From an uncultured bacterium (GTDB lineage: Bacteria; Cyanobacteriota; Vampirovibrionia; Gastranaerophilales; Gastranaerophilaceae): a stretch of 19,868 nucleotides of DNA. Each line of letters begins with the position of its first letter. Position 1 is the first letter of the stretch. The notes below the pieces were generated by a model. The model saw nothing but the letters and a program-made list of their open reading frames with translations. It did no database searches and was not told the DNA's origin. Where the stretch lies: assembly GCA_902782905.1 (NCBI GenBank), contig CACZPB010000099.1, positions 1 through 19,868 on the forward strand, written 5' to 3'. The position numbers and the translations under genes are program-made. Below, one piece after another: positions 1 to 6,294 of this stretch.

Positions 1-941
1 AAAAACCCGGGATTGTCAAGGTTGTACAAAATTTTTGCCATATCTTTCGCTGTCGTTTTGTTCGTGCCGGTTAAATCCGGAAGCCAAGTTTTTACATAAG
101 TCTTTGAAATTCCCCAATCTCTCAGACCTATATTCACATCGTCCATGCCGCCCAATTTGGAAATTATCATATTGGTAGCGGAATTATCCGAGTCCTGTAT
201 CATGGTTTTTGCAAGAGCATCAAGGGAAAACTTTCTGCCCGTTTGTGAATATTGCAAATCTCCGGAACCTGATGATTTGTAATAATCCGTCAATATCATC
301 TCATCATATATAGTCATTTGATTTGCTTCAATTGATTTGAACATTCTGACAAGCACCGGAAGTTTGATTATACTTGCCGCAGAATATTGTTTATCAGCGT
401 TTATGTCGATGTATTGACCGTTTTCATATTCCCACACATACACAGCCGGTTGTATCATCGGATACTGCTTCATAAGAGCTGTAAGCTGCCCCTTTAAACT
501 TGCAATCTCTGATGTCTGATACATAGTTGTTACTTCACTGTGAGTTTTTTCAATAGTAGGTGTCATAAGCATACGATTGAAAAATAAATCATTGCTCAAG
601 TAATTTGCGACCGGATTTGAGATAGCATATAAATCTGCCTCTTTGGGGTTCTTCCAACCCTTTGTTGCCATCCCGTGCGCAACATCAGATGTTGTATAAG
701 AACTTTGAGGTACAAAAACCTGTTTTATTAGTCTGTTAAAACATGTCGGAAAAACATAGTACATAAAGATCGCTAAAAGAGAAAAAACAACAGTCAATCT
801 TAACAAATAAACAATAGGATTAACCTTTTTTCTCTTTTTTTGAACAACTTTTTTATGAACCGTACGCACACGTTTTTGCGCAGGCACAACATGTAACCTT
901 GATTCCGAGACTCTTTGAACCTGCTCTCTATATGCGTACAA
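1..941 (-). CDS. Membrane-anchored class A beta-lactamase-fold serine hydrolase (3' end outside window)
   Basis: 313 codons are visible and the C-terminus lies beyond position 1. The start is TTG at 941, because an in-frame TAG lies directly before it and GGAGG sits 8 nt upstream. Residues 1-40 are Lys/Arg-rich and cytoplasmic, a membrane anchor covers about 43-64, and the catalytic domain faces the periplasm. The nucleophile motif SIIK is at 190-193 (S190, K193) and the SDN triad motif at 251-253. The KTG motif would be off the window. The omega-loop segment at 285-291 reads TWLPDLT and lines up with RWEPELN of TEM-type enzymes, so the deacylating glutamate (166 in Ambler numbering) is Leu and Asn170 is Thr. 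I infer a penicillin-interacting or D,D-peptidase-like envelope enzyme, not an efficient beta-lactamase. The fold assignment is firm; the substrate is unknown. Confidence 0.85.
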   Translation of the reverse strand, partial: MYAYREQVQRVSESRLHVVPAQKRVRTVHKKVVQKKRKKVNPIVYLLRLTVVFSLLAIFMYYVFPTCFNRLIKQVFVPQSSYTTSDVAHGMATKGWKNPKEADLYAISNPVANYLSNDLFFNRMLMTPTIEKTHSEVTTMYQTSEIASLKGQLTALMKQYPMIQPAVYVWEYENGQYIDINADKQYSAASIIKLPVLVRMFKSIEANQMTIYDEMILTDYYKSSGSGDLQYSQTGRKFSLDALAKTMIQDSDNSATNMIISKLGGMDDVNIGLRDWGISKTYVKTWLPDLTGTNKTTAKDMAKILYNLDNPGF

Positions 942-968
942 CTACAAAACCTCCATCCCAACAATAAC

Positions 969-996
969 ATAGTATCATTTTTTACAGATATGGCAA
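969..996 (-). promoter_or_regulatory. Promoter of the serine hydrolase gene
   Basis: On the minus strand, TTGCCA (996-991) and TACTAT (974-969) are separated by 16 nt, a good sigma70-type match. The predicted start near 962 gives a leader of about 20 nt that contains the GGAGG ribosome site before the TTG at 941. Confidence 0.5.
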
Positions 997-1101
997 ATCC
1001 TACATTTGCAGTATATTATCCTTTTCTGCTAGCCAATATAGGGAATGTATTATAAAAAAAGAGTTTTAAAATTAGTTCGGAAGCAGAAAAAGGAGATAAA
1101 A

Positions 1102-1410
1102 ATGAAAAATTTCTTAATATTTATGTCAATGCTTATTGTAGTTCCTGCATACTCTTTATGTCCGATAGAAAATGGTGAAACTGTTTGTGAAGTTCCGAAA
1201 GCTAAACAGTCCTTTGACTCGATGTTTATGGACAGACGCAATACCACACAGCCTAATAATAGAAACACGCTTCAACCAAAAAATAGAGAGAATTCTATGA
1301 ATAGTATGCGCGGACAAAATAATACACTTAACAACAACTCAAATTGCGCTTTTGGGAACTGCCTGAATAATACTACAAACAACAAGCGCTTAAGAGATAC
1401 CAACCCTTAA
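1102..1410 (+). CDS. Small Asn-rich secreted protein, unknown function
   Basis: 102 aa. The start is ATG 1102, with AGGAG about 6 nt upstream. A longer reading from 1045 would place a basic stretch before the signal peptide and is less likely. Residues 1-18 form a signal peptide (Lys, hydrophobic core, cleavage after about AYS). The mature part is short, hydrophilic and rich in Asn, Arg and Met, with four cysteines in two close pairs (C20/C29 and C82/C87) that could form disulphides outside the cytoplasm. No lipobox is present. Its stop overlaps the stop of the convergent recombinase gene by 4 bp (shared TTAA). I recognise no family. Confidence 0.6.
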   Translation: MKNFLIFMSMLIVVPAYSLCPIENGETVCEVPKAKQSFDSMFMDRRNTTQPNNRNTLQPKNRENSMNSMRGQNNTLNNNSNCAFGNCLNNTTNNKRLRDTNP

Positions 1411-2321
1411 CCGCCGTGCGGGTGGGCAGTTTCATAAACATCTTTCATATGCTTCATGGAAACGTGGGTATAAATTTGTGTATTGGAAATACCCGCGTGC
1501 CCGAGAAGCTCTTGAACAACCCTTAAATCAGCACCATTTTCAATCAATTTTGTTGCAAAGCTGTGCCTGAAAACGTGCGGCGTGACTTTTTTGGGAAGCT
1601 CTATTCGTTCAACCGTTTCATTAATAACCTTTCTTATAGTTTTATTTTGCAGCCTATAGCCGGTATTATTAATAAAAAGCGGAGAGTCATCCCTAAGTTC
1701 GCCGGCGGAATATTCGGGAACCGGAATTAGTGCGCGGGCAGAGTTAATATATTGCTTCAAATATTCTTTAGCTCTATCCGACATTAAAACGATGCGCTCT
1801 TTTGCACCCTTACCAAAAACTCTGATTTCGTTTTCTTCCATATTAATGTCACCGTAATTGAGGTTTGAAAGTTCTGACACACGCATTCCGGTAGCCCACA
1901 AAAGTTCTAAAATAACTCTGTTTCTAAATCCCGCCGGAGTATCTATCTTTACATTGTTCAAAATTTGCTCGACCTCCTCGGGTGTCAAAAATTTTGGCAG
2001 CGGTTTCGGTCTTTTAGGTGCAGATAAAGAAATTGCAGGATTTGAATCGGTATACTTTTCTCTAAATAAAAACTTATAAAATGTTCTTATTGATGCCGTT
2101 TTTCTTGCTATTGTTGTTTTTTTGTAATCAAATCTTTGGATAAAATGTAAATACTCTCTAAGTTTTTCAAAATTTACATCAGTACAACTTGCCCCATCTA
2201 GCCAGAGAATGAAACTTACAACATCGGAAATATACGCCGATAACGTGTGTTCCGAAAAATTTTTCTCTACACTCAGGTATAATTTGAATTCTTCTATGTA
2301 TTGTTTATCTCTTTCATTCAT
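1407..2321 (-). CDS. xerC: Xer-type tyrosine recombinase (XerC/XerD family)
   Basis: 304 aa, the usual length for XerC/XerD, which resolve chromosome dimers at dif with FtsK. The N-terminal SAM-like core-binding domain spans about 5-85 and the catalytic domain about 108-295. All catalytic residues are seen: R147 (GMRVSEL), K171 (GKGAKER), H249 and R252 (HVFRH), H275 (ELLGH) and Y284 (TQIYTHV). The start is ATG 2321 with AGGA 8 nt upstream. No phage genes, integration module or attachment repeats are nearby, which supports a housekeeping role. XerC and XerD cannot be told apart from this sequence, so the symbol is provisional; some bacteria use a single Xer protein. Confidence 0.9.
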   Translation of the reverse strand: MNERDKQYIEEFKLYLSVEKNFSEHTLSAYISDVVSFILWLDGASCTDVNFEKLREYLHFIQRFDYKKTTIARKTASIRTFYKFLFREKYTDSNPAISLSAPKRPKPLPKFLTPEEVEQILNNVKIDTPAGFRNRVILELLWATGMRVSELSNLNYGDINMEENEIRVFGKGAKERIVLMSDRAKEYLKQYINSARALIPVPEYSAGELRDDSPLFINNTGYRLQNKTIRKVINETVERIELPKKVTPHVFRHSFATKLIENGADLRVVQELLGHAGISNTQIYTHVSMKHMKDVYETAHPHGG

Positions 2322-2322
2322 A

Positions 2323-2351
2323 TTTACAATCCTGCTTAAATATTATACAAT
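2323..2351 (+). promoter_or_regulatory. Divergent promoter region between xer gene and engB operon
   Basis: Plus strand: TTTACA (2323-2328), 17-nt spacer, TACAAT (2346-2351), a near-consensus sigma70 promoter with a start expected near 2358, 27 nt before the ATG at 2385. On the minus strand the same DNA reads a perfect TATAAT (2347-2342) placed to serve the recombinase gene, with a poor -35. The two -10 boxes overlap, so the two directions may compete for polymerase. Confidence 0.5.
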
Positions 2352-2384
2352 ATTTAGAGTCGGAATAGAAGCAGATAAAGATTT

Positions 2385-2636
2385 ATGAACATTTTCAAAA
2401 CTTTTGAAACATATTTGAAAGAACCTTTAAGCATCTTAAGAGACAATTTTATACAAATTGTCAGCGTGCAAACGGGAAATATTTTTGAACAAAAACCTTC
2501 AGTAGATGTAAGTATGCTCAAGAATAAAACTCAAATTACGGTTGTAAATAATGAAAAATTATACAATCTTCTATCACTTGTAACGCACAAAAAGAATACA
2601 AAAGATAAAAAGGAGAAAGAAAGTGAATCAGCTTAA
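2385..2636 (+). CDS. Small conserved-looking protein upstream of engB, unknown function
   Basis: 83 aa, no recognised family. It is a soluble protein: an amphipathic N-terminal part (MNIFKTFETYLKEPL...), a beta-like middle (about 45-56, KNKTQITVVNN), and a very charged Lys/Glu/Ser tail from about residue 69. There is no signal peptide or membrane segment. Support for reality: a good promoter lies 34 nt upstream of its ATG, it has the same orientation as engB, and its last 14 bp overlap the engB start with engB's AGGAG embedded in its 3' end. That is typical of translational coupling. Its own ribosome site is weak. An accidental open frame is possible but less likely. Confidence 0.55.
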   Translation: MNIFKTFETYLKEPLSILRDNFIQIVSVQTGNIFEQKPSVDVSMLKNKTQITVVNNEKLYNLLSLVTHKKNTKDKKEKESESA

Positions 2637-3204
2637 TGCAAAGTTTATTATAAGCGCAGAAAAGCTTTCACAATGTCCGGATTTTACTCTGCCTGAATTT
2701 CCGCTGCTTGGACGTTCAAATGTCGGCAAATCTTCTTTTATAAATGCTCTTGCAAATAATAAAAAACTGGCGAAAACTTCTAATACTCCTGGGAAAACAA
2801 GACTTATAAACTTTTTTAACTTTTCCGACATGTTTATGATAGCAGACCTCCCCGGATATGGATACGCAAAAGTTTCCAAAGAAGCACAAGCAAAATGGCA
2901 AAAGTATTTAGAAGAATATTTATTAAAAAGAAAGCAAATAAAATCTCTAATTCAATTTATTGACGCAAGACATGATATTCAAAAAAATGATTTTCAAATG
3001 AGGGAATGGGTTGAAGCATACAACCTGCCTATATTTACCGTTGCTACAAAAATTGACTATATCCCAAGAGGCAAACAGCTTCAAGTAATTTCAAAAATTA
3101 AAAAACAATTTGGCGGAGAGGTACTTCCATTTAGCGCAATTGATAAACAATATTGCGAAAATATACTTGAATATTTGGGAAATTTGTGTAAAAATGGTCA
3201 GTAA
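2623..3204 (+). CDS. engB: Ribosome biogenesis GTPase EngB (YihA/YsxC)
   Basis: 193 aa, normal for this TRAFAC GTPase, which assists late assembly of the large ribosomal subunit. Motifs: G1 GRSNVGKSS at 30-38, G2 threonine within SNTPGKT at about 55, G3 DLPGYG at 75-80, G4 TKID at 142-145, G5 SAI at 171-173. The start is GTG 2623, with AGGAG 7 nt upstream at 2611-2615. It is coupled to the small upstream gene by a 14-bp overlap. The WYL regulator gene follows 21 bp downstream, so they probably share a transcript. Confidence 0.95.
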   Translation: MNQLNAKFIISAEKLSQCPDFTLPEFPLLGRSNVGKSSFINALANNKKLAKTSNTPGKTRLINFFNFSDMFMIADLPGYGYAKVSKEAQAKWQKYLEEYLLKRKQIKSLIQFIDARHDIQKNDFQMREWVEAYNLPIFTVATKIDYIPRGKQLQVISKIKKQFGGEVLPFSAIDKQYCENILEYLGNLCKNGQ

Positions 3205-3225
3205 TCAAATAAAGAGGAATTGAAG

Positions 3226-4164
3226 TTGGAAAAAGTTATAAATCAATCCGGAAGAAGTGATTTGTGTCAAATTTCACTCACCGGTCTGCGTTCTTTAATA
3301 TTACTGGGACTTTTAATAAATGCCCCGCGTTCTCTGGAAGATATAAGAAAAGCTTTTTTAGAATGCAACATTATGGACGATGAAAATTCGGACGATATAT
3401 TAAGAATTGACTTAAACACCCTACGCTCTATGGGGTGCGAAATCTCCCGTTCATGCAAAAAAACAAATTCAAAACACATACTAACAAAGCATCCGTTTGC
3501 TATTAAGTTTACAGAAGAAGAAATTAGTATTTTAAAGCGTGCTTACAAAAAAACAGCAGAAAATTTGGAGCTTTCCTCGCTTATTGAATACGATTTGTTA
3601 TTTAAAAAACTTGCTGCAAATGTCACAGATAGTGAGATAAAAGAGCAATTGCTCGGTATTTCTACAATAAGAGCATATAATAGCGAACTTCTGAAAGAAT
3701 TGCTTTCGGATTGCAAGTACAAGAGAGAGATAACTGTTGCATACAAATCACCTGCCTCTTTAAAAGCATCTGAAAAAGAGGTTATTGCACAAGAAATTGT
3801 AATACAAAACGACAAACTGTACTTAAGATGTGTTGACAAGAACAGTAAAGAAGGGTTGTCACTAAACATAAAAAGAATTCGTCAAATCCTCGCAAGAAAG
3901 GATGGTCAAGAAGGAATCAGTGCTGAGCCGACTGTTATTAAATTCTTACTTAAAGATTTTGATATAACAGGACTGGATAACAACGAAGAAATTCTTGAAG
4001 TGACTGATAAGGGATATATTATTGAAGGAAGATACCACAATGAATTCATTGCAACACAAAGGATTCTGTCCTTCGGTGCGAATTGCATAGTCGTTGAACC
4101 AAGCGACTTTAAGACAAAGATAATAGAACTTATCAAAAAAATGAGGGAGGTATACAATGACTAG
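3226..4164 (+). CDS. WYL-domain-type transcriptional regulator, first of a tandem pair
   Basis: 312 aa from TTG 3226, which has GAGGA at 3214-3218, 7 nt upstream. A TTG two codons earlier (3220) is too close to that site. Visible architecture: N-terminal winged-helix-like region (about 16-92), helical linker (95-160), a degenerate WYL-like beta domain (about 166-222) where KLYL at 197-200 stands where the name-giving WYL residues would be, and a C-terminal WCX-like domain (234-312). WYL proteins generally bind DNA and sense a ligand, often nucleic acid, through the WYL barrel; the ligand here is unknown. Its last 8 bp overlap the second WYL gene, so the two are probably made together and may form a heterodimer, as PafB/PafC do in actinobacteria (inference). 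Confidence 0.7.
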   Translation: MEKVINQSGRSDLCQISLTGLRSLILLGLLINAPRSLEDIRKAFLECNIMDDENSDDILRIDLNTLRSMGCEISRSCKKTNSKHILTKHPFAIKFTEEEISILKRAYKKTAENLELSSLIEYDLLFKKLAANVTDSEIKEQLLGISTIRAYNSELLKELLSDCKYKREITVAYKSPASLKASEKEVIAQEIVIQNDKLYLRCVDKNSKEGLSLNIKRIRQILARKDGQEGISAEPTVIKFLLKDFDITGLDNNEEILEVTDKGYIIEGRYHNEFIATQRILSFGANCIVVEPSDFKTKIIELIKKMREVYND

Positions 4165-5026
4165 CAAAGAACCTCGAAAGAAAAATTTATCTTCCGTACA
4201 AGTATTAAAAACACTGCAAGTTCTCTTGGACGGTGATTATACTATGCAAGAGCTTATTAAAAAACTAAACTCAGAAGAAGAATACCCGATTTTTAACAAT
4301 AGTGTAATTAGCAAATATATAAATACTTTAAGATATGCAGGGATTGAAATTCCTAAAATCCATAATAAGTATTTTATTACAAAAATGCCGTTTGGCTTGG
4401 ATTTGAGTATAGATGAGGCAAATCTGTTAAAAAATCTACAAATAGTCGTAAATAATGAAATGCCTAAAAAAAATCGTAAAATTTTTGATGGCATGGTAGA
4501 TAAAATTAACAGGTACTCTAACAGAAAAATTGTTAGAGTTGAACCGGAGCAATTTAAATTCTCGTTTGAAGTTTTTGAAAAAGCGCTCCATCAAAAACGT
4601 AAAGTTAAATTATTATTTAAAAACAGAACTGAGCTTATGGGAATTCCGATGAAAATATCAGAGCTTGGCGGAAAAACATTCTTCCATGTATTCAACAAGC
4701 GTGAAAGAAGCATTGACGCATCAAGGCTCGCCGGAATAGAAATGACTTCCGAACAGTTTGTTTCAGAAATTAGGAGTGATAATTATTCTGTTGTATTCAC
4801 CCTAAAAAATCAGCTTGCAAAAAGATATGAGCTTAGAGAGCATGAAACAGAAATCTTTAGCGACAGAGCTAACGGAAAATTAACTGTTTCTAACAAAGGT
4901 GAAAACAAAGAACTTTTATTTTCAAGGCTTCTGAGATATGACATAAACTGTGAAATCGAAACTCCTAAAACATATAGAGAAGATATGAAAAACTTACTTG
5001 ACGAAATGCTAAAGAACTATGAATAA
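4157..5026 (+). CDS. WYL-domain-type transcriptional regulator, second of a tandem pair
   Basis: 289 aa. The start ATG 4157 has AGGGAGG just upstream and lies inside the 3' end of the first WYL gene. It has the same plan as its neighbour: winged-helix region (about 11-80, with a pattern like TMQELIKKLN...NSVISKYINTLR for the recognition helix), linker, WYL-like domain (about 145-195) in which FFHVF replaces the WYL motif, and a C-terminal WCX-like part (205-289). The paralogs are very divergent in sequence, which suggests an old duplication with split roles. A broken HTH gene follows 23 bp later on the same strand. Confidence 0.68.
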   Translation: MTSKEPRKKNLSSVQVLKTLQVLLDGDYTMQELIKKLNSEEEYPIFNNSVISKYINTLRYAGIEIPKIHNKYFITKMPFGLDLSIDEANLLKNLQIVVNNEMPKKNRKIFDGMVDKINRYSNRKIVRVEPEQFKFSFEVFEKALHQKRKVKLLFKNRTELMGIPMKISELGGKTFFHVFNKRERSIDASRLAGIEMTSEQFVSEIRSDNYSVVFTLKNQLAKRYELREHETEIFSDRANGKLTVSNKGENKELLFSRLLRYDINCEIETPKTYREDMKNLLDEMLKNYE

Positions 5027-5049
5027 TAGTAATAAATCGGGTAAAGATA

Positions 5050-5313
5050 ATGCAAGATAATAAAAGAAAACTTTATGAAGCTGTTTCTCATATTGTAGAT
5101 TCAGAACGAAAAAATTTAGGAATAAAGTACACGGATTTTTGTTTGGGGAATGATATTCCCAATTCTACGTATGATGATATCATCAATGCTAACAGACAAA
5201 CATCATTCTAAAACATTGCAAAAGTTGTAAGGGCTTTGGATTTGAGCTTTGCTGAATTCGGAGAATTGTTGGATAAAGAACTGCCTGAAAACTTTATGAA
5301 AGAAGATGTTTAA
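5050..5313 (+). pseudogene. Small XRE-like HTH gene interrupted by one in-frame stop
   Basis: ATG 5050 opens a frame of 53 codons that meets TAA at 5209-5211, then continues open for 33 more codons to TAA at 5311-5313. Read through, the 87-codon product looks like a compact helix-turn-helix protein. The N-terminal part (residues 1-53) has an ER...GIKYTDFCLGNDIPNSTYD segment, and the C-terminal part reads NIAKVVRALDLSFAEFGELL, the usual last helices of XRE domains. The stop falls where such proteins commonly have Tyr, Lys or similar, so a single base change to TAA explains it. No start codon with a ribosome site is seen for the second part. It follows the WYL pair by 23 bp, as if part of the same unit. 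A sequencing error is the alternative. TAA ends many other genes here, so recoding is unlikely. Confidence 0.65.
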
Positions 5314-5336
5314 ACGACGCTGTTAATTCCAGTTCA

Positions 5337-5350
5337 TGGGTCAAGACCCA
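5337..5350. repeat. Inverted repeat TGGGTC-AA-GACCCA
   Basis: Six-base arms around a 2-base centre; as a hairpin it would be a 5-bp stem with loop CAAG. It lies between the converging HTH pseudogene and the permease gene. No T-run follows on either strand, so it is a poor intrinsic terminator. It may be a protein site or part of a dispersed intergenic repeat. The rest of 5314-5429 shows no gene. Confidence 0.35.
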
Positions 5351-5429
5351 CGCTACTGCTTTCATATTGATAATAATATCCGTAAAATTTTAGTATGACA
5401 AAACTTAAAAATTTAATATACTTTTACCC

Positions 5430-6275
5430 CTAGCCTTTTACAGCGCCGTCGTTTTCGCCTGAAATAAAGTATCTTTGCATCATTAAGAAAAATATTATTA
5501 TAGGTATTGTTGATATAATTGAGCCTGCTGCTATAAATCTCCAATTTGAAGAAAACATACCTTGCAAGTTATTTATGCCAACAGGAAGAGTGTACATACT
5601 GTCTTTTGTAAGCATAATACTCGGCCACAAAAATTCACCCCAAGAACCTATAAATGTAAAGACAGCAAGCACTGCAAGTGTTGGCTTAACCATCGGGAGT
5701 ACAACACGCGTAAACATCTGAAAAACATTGCACCCGTCAACAATTGCAGCTTCTTCAACTTCTTTAGGTACCTTCAAAAAAGCCTGACGCATCAAGAAAA
5801 TACCAAAAGCAGAAACTGCAAACGGCATTACAAGCCCTATATATCCCATAACGTTATTAACGCTGTCAATCAGGTGAAGTTTTAGAGTAATAATATATAC
5901 AGGAAGCATTATTGCTTGAAACGGTATCATAATTGTTGCAAGTATTGAAAAGAATACAAACTTTTTACCTCTAAACTGCATCCTTGCCAGAGGATATGCA
6001 GCAAGTGAAGACAATATAAGATTTAAGGCAACTGTTAAAGCTGCAACAATCACGCTGTTCCAAAAATAAGCCATAAAATCGACTTTTCCCCAAACATCAA
6101 TATAGTTTTGGAATGTAAAGTCCACGGGAATAAGTTTTGGCGGATATGCAAAAATATCTTCTCCTATACCTTTTAGAGAAGTCGATGTAAGCCACACAAA
6201 CGGAAATATTGATAAAAGAGAAGTTATTATCAATATTGTGTGTATTAAAGCTTTTTTAGAAAGTTTTTTAAGCAT
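5430..6275 (-). CDS. Carbohydrate ABC transporter permease, MalG/UgpE-like (CUT1)
   Basis: 281 aa from ATG 6275, giving the short basic N-tail typical of the family, with a GAG ribosome-like site 8 nt upstream. Longer readings from GTG 6284 or TTG 6317 have no better site. Six membrane segments are visible: about 10-29, 73-96, 106-129, 142-162, 200-221 and 248-268. The cytoplasmic EAA loop lies at about 174-194 (EEAA-VDG-...-LP), the docking site for the ATPase. It would form half of the sugar pore with a MalF-type partner, a binding protein and an MsmK/UgpC-type ATPase. None of these partners lies in the window. It follows the AsmA-like gene by 19 bp on the same strand. The family is clear; the sugar is unknown. 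Confidence 0.9.
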   Translation of the reverse strand: MLKKLSKKALIHTILIITSLLSIFPFVWLTSTSLKGIGEDIFAYPPKLIPVDFTFQNYIDVWGKVDFMAYFWNSVIVAALTVALNLILSSLAAYPLARMQFRGKKFVFFSILATIMIPFQAIMLPVYIITLKLHLIDSVNNVMGYIGLVMPFAVSAFGIFLMRQAFLKVPKEVEEAAIVDGCNVFQMFTRVVLPMVKPTLAVLAVFTFIGSWGEFLWPSIMLTKDSMYTLPVGINNLQGMFSSNWRFIAAGSIISTIPIIIFFLMMQRYFISGENDGAVKG

Positions 6276-6294
6276 ACCAATCACTCTACCAAAA

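Noticed and set aside
1045..1101. Upstream start for the small secreted protein
   Set aside because: The AGGAG site and the signal peptide fit ATG 1102; the extension would put a highly basic segment before the signal peptide.
1407..2321. Recombinase as integrase of a mobile element
   Set aside because: Its length and motifs fit housekeeping Xer proteins, and no phage, relaxase, transposase or attachment repeats are nearby.
5209..5211. Reassigned TAA codon (alternative genetic code)
   Set aside because: TAA ends xer, engB, uvrB and other intact genes in this window, and no other gene needs TAA as sense.
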